A stretch of DNA of 64,000 nt, from the NCBI GenBank assembly GCA_963682025.1, contig OY821517.1, forward strand, positions 233,065,326-233,129,325. The letters are read 5' to 3'. Positions within the stretch are counted from its first letter, which is position 1; every line of letters starts with the position of its first letter. Made by a program: the position numbers and the translations under genes. Below, one piece after another: positions 1 to 11,378 of the stretch. The stretch is from Cordilura impudica (Eukaryota; Arthropoda; Insecta; Diptera; Scathophagidae). The notes under the pieces were generated by a model, which was not told where the DNA came from, made no database searches, and worked only from the letters and a program-made list of their open reading frames with translations.

Positions 1-757
1 ACCAAAATATGCAATAATTTTCATTGCTAGGGGTAAATTTGAATACTTGTGTAGCATATCAATTGGTTTCTTTAATTCCTTATCCGACTTAACACATTCC
101 AAATGAGAATGGAGACTAATTGATTCCCTGGGCAAGGCATTCCTTGGTTTCGATAGCCAATGAGGACCATGCCACCATAACGCATTATCAATTAGTTCAC
201 GAGCAAGAGATACACTAATTGCCAAATCGGCGGTGTTATCTTTGGAAACCACGTGAGACCAATTCTCATTTCCAACTTTTTTAACAATCAAAACAACTCT
301 ATTCGCAACAAAAGTTGGCAAATCGCATGACTCTTTCTTCAGCCATGCTAAGGCAATGGAGCTCTAAACGGGGTAAAGTCTCAAATTTCACTGGAGCTAT
401 TTTTGTTTTTGAAGCAAGTAAATGCGATTTTATCCCAAACGGGGAAGAGACGATACGAACATAGAGTGCTGCTGCGTATGCTTTCTCAGAAGCATCGCAA
501 AATCCATGGATCTCGATATCATTTTCGGGATGAAAATTTACCCATCTTGGAATAAATATTTTCTCAACATTCGGGTAATCGTTGAGAAATGCGCGCCACT
601 GAACCAAAGTAGAAGGGTTCAAACATTCATCCCAATAGATCTTGTCCTTAAATATTTGTTGCATTATCATCTTAGCAGCAATGATTTTCGGCGAAAGCCA
701 ACCTGCTGGCTCAAACAATTTTGCTATTTCGGACAAGACCGCACGTTTGGTAACCAC
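1..757 (-). pseudogene. BEL/Pao RNase H and start of integrase linker (BEL-I)
   Basis: The frame 757-299 opens with REVL-type EIAKLFEPAGWLSP, followed by FIPRWVNF, then IHGFCDASEKAYAAALYVR, the RNase H start with catalytic Asp in DAS, and LPRLELHCL. In BEL/Pao elements this domain removes the RNA strand during reverse transcription. Below 299 the same strand continues with the WSHV..KDNTADLA block that ends RNase H and leads to the integrase, but in a shifted frame. The element continues beyond the left edge of the window. Confidence 0.88.
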
Positions 758-810
758 ATTTTTCCCTGGCTGCGAAACGACTTTAAAAAGCTATCAGACT
801 GAGCATTCCA

Positions 811-1502
811 TCACAACCACAGTGTTTTAGTCGCACTGGCAGCTGAGAATTTCAAGAAATCGGCATCGTGCAGATTCTCTTTTGGGATATTTTCCAACAG
901 TCGGATGTGATTAGCGGTGAATTTTCGAAGAATGAAACCCGCTAACCGAAGGATCGCAATAGGTTCTTCACGTCTTCTCAAACCATATTCCAGCTCATGA
1001 GAGCCAGCCAGTACATCATCGACATACATGTGGTTTTCTAAAATCTCAGATGCCGCTGGACTACGAGCTTTACAATCACTAGCGAGTTGGAGTAACGTGT
1101 TTATTGCGAGATATGGAGCACAATTCACTCCAAAATAACGATATTCACCTCGTAGTCCTTAATATCATCATCAGGATTACGCCGGAAAAGAATCTGATAT
1201 TGATATGTGGTATGATTGCGATGAACAAATATTTGCCTGTACATTTTTTCAATGTCGGCATTAAATACGAAGCGATACAATCGCCAACGGAGAATTAAAA
1301 CAGTGAGATCTGCCTGCAACACAGGACCGGGGAACAAAACACTGTTCAAACTAACGCCATTTGAGGAAGGGCTAGACGCATTAAATACTACTCGGAGTTT
1401 CGTAGTCTGGCTTGATAACAGCATGATGCGGCATATAATAACTCGAGGCTTCAGAATTGGGGGGAACAACTTCACGCATTTGTCGCAAAACAATATATTC
1501 AT
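811..1502 (-). pseudogene. BEL/Pao reverse transcriptase (BEL-I)
   Basis: Minus-strand frames 1502-1125 and 1128-811 carry the BEL reverse transcriptase. Visible motifs are KLRVVFNASSPSSNG (fingers), FVFNADIEKMYRQI (motif A with catalytic Asp), NCAPYLAINTLLQLA, and MYVDDVLAGSHE (motif C, YVDD). This enzyme copies element RNA into DNA. The break near 1126 is a frameshift just before NCAPYL, and the following sequence shifts again near 815. The catalytic residues survive but no continuous polymerase could be made. Confidence 0.9.
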
Positions 1503-1750
1503 TAATCACACTACTGTGATTTTAATTCGGGGTTCTTCATAAGCCTCGCCTCATTTCGTATAAATTGGGAAAGAGCTATATTACGGGAATTGCCCAATGA
1601 CAAGTACCGTGGAAACTCGTGCTTAAACGGGACTGAAACAACATAACGAAATTCGGAATTTCTATGTGTGGTAGTTCGATAAAGTCTATCAGAATAGCCT
1701 TCAACCTCAGTAGATCGAGCTACCGGTGGGTCCTCCTCAAGCTCCCAAAA

Positions 1751-2345
1751 TCAGGCTAATTGGGTATTTAACTCTATGTGGTTGAAAAACGATACAACCG
1801 AAGGTAAAGGATCGGGTTGTCCCACTTTACCAGTCACTATCCAACCGAATATGGTTCTCTGTGAAACCAGATTACCATTAGGGTTTTTCCTAACATTAGG
1901 GAGTAATATTCGCGGATAAATATCGCCACCAAGGAGAATATCCATTCGGGCCAAATTGATGTCAGACAATGAAATTTTGGGGAAAGGTCTAAAGCCATTC
2001 GAGATCGAAAACGAGGGCAAACAACCCGTAAGTTTCTCCACAACATATGCACAATTCGAATTTTAAAGCTTGGGTCAATTGGGGATCCAATGGATATAAC
2101 ACACATTTTCGAAGAGGTTGTAGCCACACTGCCATTAGGACCAGTAACTTCGGCCATCGGAGTAGACCAAATAAGAATAGAATGTTTCCTTTGTAATCAT
2201 TTCGAGATAAAAATGGCTTGCGAGGCTGGGTCGAGCAGAGCTTAACACCCCGTGAGTGTCCACTTCACAAATCGTCGTAACTAACAGAACTGTAGAATGC
2301 GGGTTAGAATCTATCTAGTAATATAGGCTTGAAACGAGCGGCCTG
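1751..2345 (-). pseudogene. BEL/Pao aspartic protease region (BEL-I)
   Basis: The active-site segment lies at about 2215-2241 on the minus strand and reads LLDPASQ, aligning with the LIDPAS and LIDPCS segments of the other two BEL copies here. Downstream, 2157-1751 in two frames, come the conserved IFGWIVTGKV and DILLGGDIYPRILL blocks that follow the protease in BEL/Pao polyproteins. The role is to cut the Gag-Pol polyprotein. Frames are shifted at least twice. The D-P-x-S core instead of the usual D-S/T-G is shared by all three copies, so it is probably a lineage trait rather than damage. Confidence 0.8.
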
Positions 2346-3378
2346 TCAAAGAAGTAGAAGGGCAATCATCAGAGTTGAGGGGGGTTGTGAACTTCTCGGA
2401 ATATATACAGGTGTAGTCTGAGAGGGGTTTAGTGGTACAGAAGTGCCGGATGTATTCCGAGAAGGTTTACTGTCTCTATCTAAGAGCGAATGATATTTCT
2501 GTTTGCAATGAAAGCAAACGTGTACACTTTTACAGATCTTAAATTCAAGGGACGTGGCTAAACAGTTTATGCAACACTTAAATCGTTTAACGCTTGCCAA
2601 GCGATCATCCACACTTTGCCTCAAAAATGTCGGGCACAGCCTCAATGGACATTGTTCTCGGCATAGAACACAACGACTAACAGATTGACTCGGTTTAGTC
2701 TTGGTCGCAAAACTGTTTATCTTTTTTGAATCACTCAGGGGTTTTCTTAAACTATTGTTCAAATTCACACTCATATTCCGTGGTTGACTCTGATTTACCT
2801 GTGAGCCCTTTATATCATAAATAGACTCAAGAGTCTGGTAACGAGCCGTTAAAAACTTATCCATTTCATGCCATTTTGGCACATTCGCATCGCGTTTCAA
2901 TGACTGTTCACACAGACTCAACGTGTTATCAAGGTGTTGTCGAGCAAATGTATACAAAAATCACATGCCAACTTTCCGTATTGATATCGAGCAACGATAA
3001 ATTTGTGATACAATCGTTTATGGTTCGCTGTAAACTCTTCAAATTAGGGCCCGTTTCACGTATAACGGGAGAAATGTTAAACAGAATTTTCAACTGAACG
3101 TTTATGAGAACTCGCTTATTCTCATATCTCTCCACTAAATTTTGCCAAGCTAAGGCGAACCCATTATTTGTCAAAGGACAAGTTCGGATTATATTGTGAG
3201 CTTCGCCCTTTGTCTTCTGCAATAGATAGTACAGTTTCTCAGCAGGGCTTGACCGGGGGTTATTCTTATATAAAGCTGAAAACATGTCTCTGAAGGTAGG
3301 CCAATTAACGTAATCCGTAATAAGGGATAAGAGCTCTAAAGCTTCAAAATCTGTAAAGCGATCAGACATTTTAACCAA
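2346..3378 (-). pseudogene. BEL/Pao Gag fragment with zinc-finger region (BEL-I)
   Basis: Two overlapping minus-strand frames. The first (3378-2929) carries the DYVNWPTFRDMFSALYKN block typical of Pao-type Gag (DUF1759 family), which builds the particle that packages element RNA. The second (2957-2346) carries a Cys/His-rich stretch with CVLC, CCINC and CFHC pairs followed by YHSLL, the nucleic-acid-binding zinc-finger region. Compared with the BEL-II Gag in this window, about 140 N-terminal residues before WPTFRD are missing, so the start seen here is not original. A frameshift at about 2940 separates the two parts. Confidence 0.85.
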
Positions 3379-3636
3379 CTCGGATAAAATATATTAAAGA
3401 AAACCGAATAAAACCGTTCCAAAAATATCCTCCCCGACAAATGAAAATCAAAAACCTAAACGCAACCCAAACGGGAAAATTTCCTCAAAACTTGACCAAA
3501 ACCGAGTAAATTGGACAAATTAAATTCCAAAATCAATCAAAAAATTCTCGAGAGAACAAACTAATCGGGGAACATCGAAAATAAATCGAAAATACAAAAA
3601 ATTCGGCGAAAAGATTTGAAATGTTAATTATGTGAA

Positions 3637-3770
3637 AGCGTATTTACACTGAGGTTTCGAATAATCTGGTAAAAAAAGAAAAATTTCGAAAACCGGGATA
3701 AATTATCGACTTTTAATTAAATGGGAACTTTAAATAAGATTTAGACAAGTTTTCTCAGTGTAAATGAACT
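3637..3770. repeat. MITE-like element, copy 1 (134 bp)
   Basis: Begins AGCGTATTTACACTGA and ends TCAGTGTAAATGAACT, which is the imperfect reverse complement, so it has terminal inverted repeats of about 16 bp. It has no coding capacity. The interior matches copy 2 (AAAACCGGGATAA block). A clear target duplication is not visible. Confidence 0.7.
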
Positions 3771-3807
3771 AAATTGTAAAAAATATTTAAAAATTCCAAT
3801 ATCTCAG

Positions 3808-3932
3808 AGCGTATTTACACTGATTTCGATAAATCGGTTAAAAAAAATCAAAAACCGGGATAAGTTTCGAATTTTAGCTAATTTTCACTTTTAAATAATT
3901 TTAACCACAATTGTTTTCAGTGTAAATGCGCT
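3808..3932. repeat. MITE-like element, copy 2 (125 bp)
   Basis: Begins AGCGTATTTACACTGA and ends CAGTGTAAATGCGCT, with better matched ends than copy 1. Same orientation, 37 bp downstream of copy 1, and same AACCGGGATAA core. The superfamily cannot be named from ends alone. Confidence 0.72.
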
Positions 3933-4778
3933 ATCTTGCAAAAAAAAAAATTACAAAAAATCAATTTACAAAAGTGTTGCAGTGAATCACTTCGGATAAA
4001 TAACTTCGGATAAATTATTTTTCTTTAAACAATAAAATTTTCTTTAACACGGTCAAAAAATTCGAATAATTATTCCCATTTGTGGGTTGTATTTAAAATT
4101 CACTCCGAAATGAAATATGAATCGAATTTTAAGACAAATTATTCTCACGATACAAATTACTCGGGTATTTCTTTTATTCGAAACGGTGCAACACTAATGC
4201 AATATGTGTGACAACAAACGAATAATACAGCAACAATAAAAAATCCACTTCTTTTATTTTAACACTTTTATCTATCACTAAAAAATTTATATTTGTTCCG
4301 CGCACACTTCAATATAAATATATTTATCCAAAAATAAATAAATTACATTAAAAAATAAATAAATTTTTAATGTAATTATTCTTTACGAAAACAAAAGAAA
4401 AAATTCACAACACTATTTATTATTATGAGTGTATATCTGTGCGTTTGTTTATAATTTAACAACGAGTAAGTTAATTTTTTCTCATTCTCTTTTATGTTAT
4501 ATTCGCACTGGCATTAGTAGCTTAACAATAACTATCGGGATAAGAGATTGTTAAGTCACCCTCATAAAAAAACAAGACGCACTTTTTAAGAGAATATTTA
4601 ACGAATTAAAATAAACACAATTTATATTTTAAAAAAAGCGAGAGTGTTATTTTCGTTATGGTTTTTTATCCACTGTTTTTGTTGGTATATTTTGCATATT
4701 TTTAAATATAAAGTGTTTAGCGTGTTTACACTATGTACTAGCTATTTTTATTTTTTTTTTGTCACAGCACTTTATATT

Positions 4779-5585
4779 TATACCCTATACCACTATGTGG
4801 TTTGGGTATAATGACTTTGTGCTGCTGTTTGTAACAACCAAAAATATTTGACCTAGACCCATCTTTAATTATACCGATCGAATCAGAATCACTTTCTGAG
4901 TTGATTTAACAATGTCCGTCCGTCCGTCCGTCCGTCCGTCCGTCTGTGTGTCCATGTAAAGCTTGTAATCAAACTGCAGGTCGCAAATATGAATATATTT
5001 TGACGAAATTTGGTATATAAGCTTCTGTCGGCCATGGGATGAACGCTATTGAAATTGGTGAGAATCGGTTTATGTTCAGACCTAGCCCCCATACAAATGA
5101 CCCCTATGAAATCGGTTTAGATTGCCATAAGATCCAAATTCTCATATAAATCTTAGTCAAATTGGGTTTGTATGTGTTTATTACACCCATTAATCAGTAG
5201 TCCAAAAATGATCCCTATGGGACAACTCTTAGTCATAGGCCCCATATAGAGCTGCTTCCCGATCTTCACTTAAATCTATTAAAAAAACAAAAATATTGCA
5301 CTGATTCTTCTAAAATTTTGTTTGTATATATTTTTGCAAAATACAAGAGACCTTACCAAACATGGTCAGGATCGGTCCATTTTTGGGCCTAGTCCCCATA
5401 TAAATATAACATCCGATATGAACTTTTTCATATCTGCAGACAAAAAAATTTATAAAAATCCCACTCAAATTTGGTTTAGCTTATTTTCTAGTCCAGTTAG
5501 TTGGGCCTATGGGGTAGGGTCTCTAAACGCATGATATAGGGTATCCTATAGTCGGTCTAGACCGACTATAATTTTCTTACTTGTT
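4779..5585 (+). mobile_element. INE-1/DINE-1-like non-autonomous element
   Basis: Starts with a small hairpin around TATACCCTATACC...GGTTTGGGTATA, then a GACCTAGACCCATC..TATACCGATCGA..TCTGAGT block, a (GTCC)n microsatellite at about 4915-4942, and ends in a perfect 24-bp palindrome (5547-5570) followed by ATTTTCTTACTTGTT. This layout is that of fly INE-1/DINE-1 repeats, which are Helitron/Helentron-derived. No protein is encoded. A second copy lies at 48505-48774 in the opposite orientation. Confidence 0.72.
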
Positions 5586-6625
5586 CTAAATTAATTATGA
5601 GGATGATATGTTTAAATTCAGTAATTATTCCATGGTTTTTCGGTATGTTAATGAGGTCCATGTCTGCGTTAGTTAGTATTAATCTGGAAGGGTATTAAAG
5701 GAAGGTAATGGGGTTAATTTTTATGTTTACGTCTTATTTTAGATTTGTGAAGTTTTGGTTGTTATTAGTTAGGAGTGTAACTTTGTTATTTCTGCTAACA
5801 AGCGAGGTGTCATTTTATTTCTCCTACATTCTTTCCTGTATATATTTTCGTTTTCTGTAAAGGTTTGGGGGTCTTCTCTGTCCTGGTTGAGTTTTTCAAT
5901 TCATTTCTGAGTGTCGCTTGTCAGTTTTTTTCTAATTGTTCCGTACAAGTGGTTCTGAAAGTCATTTAATTTATGTATGTAGTCATGTTCTGTGTTGTAA
6001 CTTAATTTTCCTTCGAATTTGGGTTTAATTTAGGGTTTCCATATATTAGTTCAATGTTTCCTAAATGCAAGTCTATTCGAAAGAATTTTATATCTATATT
6101 TATATTCTGAATATGTCTTCTTTTTCTTTTTATATATAATCATGGGTCTAAATTTGATATTCCATCATATTAGGACGAAGTTCCTTTATTATTATTTTAT
6201 TAAAATATTTCTTATTTAAACGTGGGTCTGAATATGATATTCCCTCATATTATTGCGACTTTCTTTTATTATTTTATTTATTTTTTTATTTAAAAATAGG
6301 TCTGAATATGATATTCCCTCATATTATCGTGACCTTTTCCTATTTATGTTAGTTATTTCCTTTGTGACTTTCCTTTATTTTATTTTTTTTTTCTTTTCTA
6401 AATTCATTTTTCTTTTATTAAATATATTTTCTGATATTTTTCTTTTTCTTTAATTGTTGAAAATTGGTTGGGCCGGCCACTATACAGATATTCCGTCTGT
6501 ACTCCTGAGAAATATACCATTGATAAGCCGTCAAGGTCTTTTACGAGGATGGGTTTTCACAACTCAATTCAAATTTAAATGTATATTTCCTAAAATTATG
6601 TTTTTCCTTTTTCTTTTTTTATTAA
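5586..6625. other. T-rich non-coding stretch
   Basis: No supported gene. Strongly T-rich on the plus strand. It contains the three-copy degenerate repeat at 6143-6340, and a less AT-rich patch at about 6468-6560 that I could not assign. It may be the downstream part of the same unknown element that holds the minus-strand ORF at 6626-7030. Confidence 0.5.
6143..6340. repeat. Degenerate direct repeat, about 75-82 bp period
   Basis: The phrase GGTCTGAATATGATATTCCC occurs at about 6225 and 6299, with a diverged version at about 6144 (GGTCTAAATTTGATATTCC). Each is followed by CATATTAT and a T-rich spacer containing CTTTTATTATTTTA. Confidence 0.7.
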
Positions 6626-7030
6626 TTAATTTTCCTTAATTCTAACTATGATTTTTTTTGTTTTCTGTTGAATTTCATGTTCGTAGTCTGTTGCTATGGG
6701 GACTCCTTTTCTATACTCTAATGGGTTTTCGTTTAGCGTTGTCCCTGAGATATTTATCTTTGCGATACTCTTTATCCTTGTTATCGTACTGGATAGTTTT
6801 CGTAGGGTTTCCCTATCTTCTTCCCTTATGGTATACAAATCTATGAGTGTATCCAATTCGTCCTCTATTTCTGGATAATATTCTGATGAAATGTCAGAGT
6901 CGTAATTATAGTTATGTTTTGTCATGTTTGGTTGTTGTGTGTTGTCGTTTGGTTTAGCGTTTTCTGGCATTGGAATTAGTTTCTTTTTAAATATTTTTGG
7001 ATATCGGCTGAATTTACGTGAAGTTCTCAT
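6626..7030 (-). CDS. Hypothetical 134-aa protein, unrecognised
   Basis: An open frame of 134 codons on the minus strand in otherwise stop-rich DNA. The product is basic at the N terminus (RTSRKFSRYPKIFKKKL), then has an acidic stretch (SDISSEYYPEIEDELDTLIDLY), and ends in a Lys/Ile-rich tail. I see no zinc finger, catalytic motif, signal peptide or membrane segment. Given the neighbourhood it may be the first ORF (Gag-like) of an LTR or LINE element, but no RT follows in the next kilobase downstream on that strand. It could also be a chance ORF. Confidence 0.35.
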   Translation of the reverse strand: MRTSRKFSRYPKIFKKKLIPMPENAKPNDNTQQPNMTKHNYNYDSDISSEYYPEIEDELDTLIDLYTIREEDRETLRKLSSTITRIKSIAKINISGTTLNENPLEYRKGVPIATDYEHEIQQKTKKIIVRIKEN

Positions 7031-8448
7031 AAAATATTTAAGTCAGATACAAAAAGAATATTTTCTTATAAAATGTGAAAAATAATGTAATAAAATTTGT
7101 GCTTAAAAAAAATGTTTCTCCTTATAAAATGTGAAAAATAATAATTTAAGAATTTAGGTCAAATGTAATAAAATATTCTAAGAAATTTGTATATAAAACT
7201 TAATATTTTTAACCCTATTATAATGATGATGAGCTGCATTCCGGCTGTTTGAGTCGTAATTTCTTTTATCTGTTTATATGGTTGATTTTGATGATGTAGT
7301 TTGATGATGGGCTGCTGTTGGTGTTGTAGTTTTTTTTAACCTTCTTTTATGGTTGAGTAGTTTCAAAGTTATTTTGGTGTGACTTTTAAAAAATTAAAAT
7401 TTGTTGAAAGATTTTGTTGATATCCATCAATTTTCTTTTAAAAGTTCAGAGTTATTTTAGGGTTACTTTCTACTTTTACTTTTTAAGTATTAAGGTTCTT
7501 TAAGGTTCTTTTCTTTTGGACTGCGCCTGCTATAGTTTATGGTTATAAACTATGTAGTGAAAGAAGATTTTTAGTTTAAGAATTTTTACATTTCTTTATT
7601 GAATCTAGTTTTAGACTGAATTATAATAAGAAATAGAATGTACTTATACACTAAAATGTAAGGTATTATTATGCGGAAGAAAGTATTCAATATTTTTATG
7701 GGTCACAGAATGTTTATGGAGAACATATGTGTACTTTTGTTTACATAAACATTTAATTTACATGCGGAAGAAATGTTAGTAGTTTTTTGGGTCACATATG
7801 TGTTTTAATTGTTAAATGCAAAAGTATCGATGAGGTACTTTTTCTTACACAAACAAGAGGTTTTTATTGGTAACATATGTATGTAGGTTAGTTGGTGACA
7901 AAAGTATCGAAGAGCTACTTGTAACGAACAACTGGTAATCCCTTGATATTCACGGGTCTGCCCACCTAGCAATGCTTCGGTCTTAGCTCTGGGAAATGGG
8001 CGAAGGCTGTGAAATCACTATAGCGGCCACGTTACTTTAATTTAAGATAGAAATTGTGTGCAGTATGAAGAATAAATAGTAGAAAAAGATATAGAAAGAA
8101 ACTAGTAAAAATTAATTTTTCTTTTAAGTTGTATCATCGTATGTTTCAGAGGAATTAGGTAGTTAGTTTCCTCATTCTTTCCTTGTTTGTTAACTACTTT
8201 GCTTATAATTATAAGCAGAGATGTGAGTATGTAATTATTTGTTTGGATGATTGACGGAACTTATATCTCTTCATGCATATAGATCAATGAATGGAGTAAT
8301 TATCGATAATTGGTTTGATTTACCAATAACTACGAGTGTAATTAAAAGTTTCACTCATTTTTACTAAATAAACGAGTTGACAGCGATTGAGTCGGTTGTG
8401 TTTTTTAAAAAAGCTCTTCTTTTTCATTAAATTTACATTTAAAAATCT
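7031..8448. other. Non-coding AT-rich DNA
   Basis: No supported gene. Contains related tracts (AAATGTGAAAAATAATAATT, at about 7070-7145), near-repeats of ACATATGTG with CAAAAGTATCGA (7760-7920), a less AT-rich patch at about 7930-8035 (CACGGGTCTGCCCACCTAGC), and a perfect palindrome GCTTATAATTATAAGC near 8200. The 7.7-8.0 kb part has the look of an LTR or leader of an unidentified element, but no second copy is present to prove it. Confidence 0.45.
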
Positions 8449-9932
8449 TTTATTTATTTATTTTATTTATTTATTTATTTATTTTCCATATCCTGTACAA
8501 CAAGATTTAATCTTATATTTAAAGTACAGGAATTCAATATCCAAGAATTACATTAAGGCAAACATATAGTAGAACAATTAAAAAAAAAAAACATATATAG
8601 TAAATTACATTTAAGCTTGTTCAAAAAATTTAAATAAAAACTGCTTAAAACTATTTGCTAAAAATATTCCAAAGACGTGAACCATACAAGTAAAACTGCC
8701 ATTCAGATGCAAGGCAACGGTGAAATGGAATAATAATGTTTTTTCCTCTTTGCGATCTGGCAAACCGAATTTTTTCGAAAAGGTATAGTGGGGTTTGTGT
8801 ATAGATAATTTTGTGTAGATAACGAAGTACACGAATCTTAAGAAGGCTATCGAACGAGACGCCATAAAGATTTGTTGATATGTGGGAGACTTGAGAGTGC
8901 TCTCTTAATCCATACACATATCTAATAATATTGTTAAATATAACGTTGTCTTCTTTTGCTGGTAGAATCGCAGCTTGCAAAAAGCTCACATCCATAAATT
9001 AAACTTGGAATTAGATATGTCTTAGCGAGTAGAATTCTTATTCGTAAAGGGGTGAAAAATTGTGATGACCAAAGCGTCCTTAACTTATTGTAAGTTTGTC
9101 CGACTAGTAGGTTTACATGATTTGTCCATGCTAAATTGCTGTTAAAAATCAACCCAAGGTTCTTGGCAGAATTTACAATTGAAATTTTTTCCCCATTTAT
9201 TAAAATATCATCACTTATGGTAGGATCGATTGTTCTTTTATGAATTATCAAGCACTTTGACTTATTTGGATTAAGATAAAGTCCATTTGCTGTTGCCCAG
9301 AGAAAAATCCTTTGTAAATCATCGTTTAGCCTAGCTATATTAGCGGCAACAGATTGCATTGGACTACTTAGATATAATTGAACATCATCTGCATACATGT
9401 GAACTTTGCAATGTGAAAGCTGTTTTGGTAGATCATTTGCATAAATTGAAAAAAGTAAGGGTCCTAGGATTGACCCTTGAGGCACTCCTCTGACGAGTCT
9501 TAAAGGATTAGACCATGTGTTATTCACATTAACAGATTGCCAACGATTTGTTAGGTAAGAAGAAAGAAGCCTCGTTGAGGCATCAGAAAACTTAAAAAAG
9601 TGCATAAGTTTCATGCAAAGTGTTCTATGGTCAACCGTATCAAAGGCCTTCGAATGGTCCAGAAGCACCAAAAAATTTAAATTACCGTTATCTAGTTCAC
9701 TGCGTATGTTTTCGGAGACATCCAACAAAGCAGATACGCAACTATGATTTGAACGAAATCCTGACTGTGCATCAGTTAACAAATTGTTTTCTTTGATATA
9801 GAAGCTCATTTGCAGGTGCAAAAGTTTTTCTAGCACTTTTGATAGATAACATAAAATAGCTATGGGCCTGAACTCCGTATTTGCTTTCGGTAGTGGAACT
9901 ATTCTTGCATGTTTCCATTTAGATGGAAAAGT
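8449..9932 (-). mobile_element. LINE 3' half (CR1/Jockey-type), minus strand
   Basis: Holds the RT domain and 3' region of a non-LTR retrotransposon read right to left. The 3' end is a simple AAAT-type tail ((TTTA)n on the plus strand at about 8449-8486), typical of CR1/Jockey-group LINEs. The 5' end is cut at about 9932, in the RT fingers, exactly where a plus-strand LINE 5' half begins. Confidence 0.85.
8651..9932 (-). pseudogene. LINE ORF2 reverse transcriptase, C-terminal part
   Basis: Frame 9836-8934 (300 aa), with RT sequence continuing 5' to about 9932, then frame 8995-8651 after a frameshift. Visible motifs: AQSGFRSNHSC (block 2a), LVLLDHSKAFDTVDH (motif A, catalytic Asp), VRGVPQGSILGPLLFSIYANDL (motif B), MYADDVQLY (motif C, YADD), then thumb and the C-terminal domain (YGCELFASC). 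It would perform target-primed reverse transcription. The N-terminal endonuclease is absent here. The motif forms fit the CR1/Jockey superfamily; the exact clade needs a tree. Confidence 0.9.
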
Positions 9933-10293
9933 AATAAAAATAATTAAAATTAAAAACTATTTAAATCTATGTATATCTGTTTTGTTTTTTAACGTAATAA
10001 TAAAAGATAATAAAAGATTTAATAAACATCAACAAAAATCAACAAATAAATACATAGAATTAAAGTCAAAACAGGACACCAACTCTCTTTAAAACAATAC
10101 AAAAAAAAAAAATCAACACAAAAAAAATCAACACTAAATAATAAAAAGAATAACAACAGAAATTGTGCCATAATATAGACATACATAGCAACGGGAGTAA
10201 AACATAACAACACAACAGGAATATAAATAAAATTAAAAAACAAACAAAAACTCTATTAACACAAAGCATATACTAAACATTAAATAAAGTATA

Positions 10294-11170
10294 ATGGAAA
10301 CTCCGTCGGCAAAACGCACAAGAGCTTTATTGCAACAGTCATTTTTAGATAACCCAAATAAAACTCCACGACCATCTGATTATGGCTCGCCACTGCATTT
10401 TGTACAAATACTTGATAGTCGTTTAGAAAAACTTAGTGAGAAACTTAAGTTACAAATTTGTGAGAGTGAGAGCCGTGTACTTGAAAAAATTAATAATCTT
10501 GAACGTAGTATGTATGAGATGAAAAAAGATATGATAGATGTAACAGAAAGAGTGTCTAAACTCGAAACAGTGGCGGATGATTTAATAGCACTCAAAAATG
10601 AAGTGAATGAATTAAAAATGCAAAATCTAAGGCAAGAAAATTCGTTAGTCGCGTGTGATATTCGTATTAATGGGATTCCTCGCTTAGCTAATGAAAACTT
10701 ATGGAACATTTTTGATGGTATTTGCAATGAACTAAATATATCAACACCCTCAGTGAAAAATATTTATCGCTTGCAAAATAAAAATATTAAAGAAAAAAAA
10801 CAACTCGCCAGATGCAGTCATAATGGTTAAACTTCTGTCACCATATGATAAAAATTTTATGTTAAAATCCCTTGCTGGTTATAGAAAATCTAAAGAAAGA
10901 CACACCTTATGTTGAAAAATATAGGGTTTACTTCTAATGATCCTAAGGTGGTACCGAATAGCCGTGTTTTCATAAATGAACACCTAACATCACATAACTA
11001 CAAAATTTTTCAAAATGCAGTCGACCTGCGAAAAGATAGGCATTTAAAATCAGTTTTTACAATGCGTGGATGAGCCAATTCGAATAGGCAGTTTGCAGCA
11101 ATTAGATGAGTTTTTTCTCCCTACACATTGTGAGACCGAACTTCAGGATAGCGGAGCTTCTACAAATTCC
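10294..11170 (+). pseudogene. LINE ORF1 protein (coiled coil, FP-like C-terminus)
   Basis: The first frame (10294-10830) gives a basic N terminus (SAKRTRALL), then a heptad-patterned coiled coil (about residues 45-110, LEKLSEKLKL..VSKLETVADDL) and a DIRINGIPR segment. After a frameshift at about 10795 another frame gives FMLKSLAGYRKSK and, later, RVFINEHLTSHNYKIFQNA, resembling the C-terminal domain of ORF1 proteins of CR1-like insect LINEs (related to baculovirus FP proteins). ORF1 proteins bind element RNA. At least two frameshifts and a nonsense codon make it non-functional as read. Confidence 0.75.
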
Positions 11171-11378
11171 ATTGCATTATTCACGGATGTAATAAATTTT
11201 CACATGAAGAACAACCCTTTAAAATGTTTCTTGCAATTAAATTAAATTTAAACTTTACTCTTTAGAAAAATGTTTCTTATAATTTTGTTAATAATTAATA
11301 CTACTTATCGAATTATCGTTATTGTTGTTACTTATTTAAATTTTTCTATACACTTTTTCAATTATAGCTGTCATTGCG

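Larger units (their letters stand above)
1..3378 (-). mobile_element. BEL/Pao LTR retrotransposon, decayed (BEL-I)
   Basis: The minus strand shows gag, zinc-finger region, protease, reverse transcriptase and RNase H in BEL/Pao order, running off the window start before the integrase. The frames are broken many times, so this is a dead copy. I could not find its 5' LTR: right of 3378 there is no match to the TTGGTCCTTCGA leader seen in the other two BEL copies of this window. It is a different family from those copies, sharing only domain motifs. Class is clear; boundaries are not. Confidence 0.9.
3379..4778. other. AT-rich non-coding DNA upstream of BEL-I
   Basis: No supported gene. It holds two short inverted-repeat elements (listed separately) and otherwise AT-rich sequence with A and T runs. 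Part of it may be the leader or degraded 5' LTR of BEL-I, but I find no second LTR to compare with. Confidence 0.6.

Noticed and set aside
422..802. Plus-strand ORF over the BEL-I RNase H region
   Set aside because: It is opposite a frame with clear BEL motifs and has no motif of its own; an antisense shadow.
1..3378. BEL-I and BEL-III as two halves of one element
   Set aside because: They are on opposite strands, both include gag and RT, and their sequences differ too much.
10019..10269. Minus-strand ORFs with hydrophobic repeats in the LINE leader
   Set aside because: They arise from A-rich leader sequence read as Phe/Leu/Tyr codons; no start context or homology.
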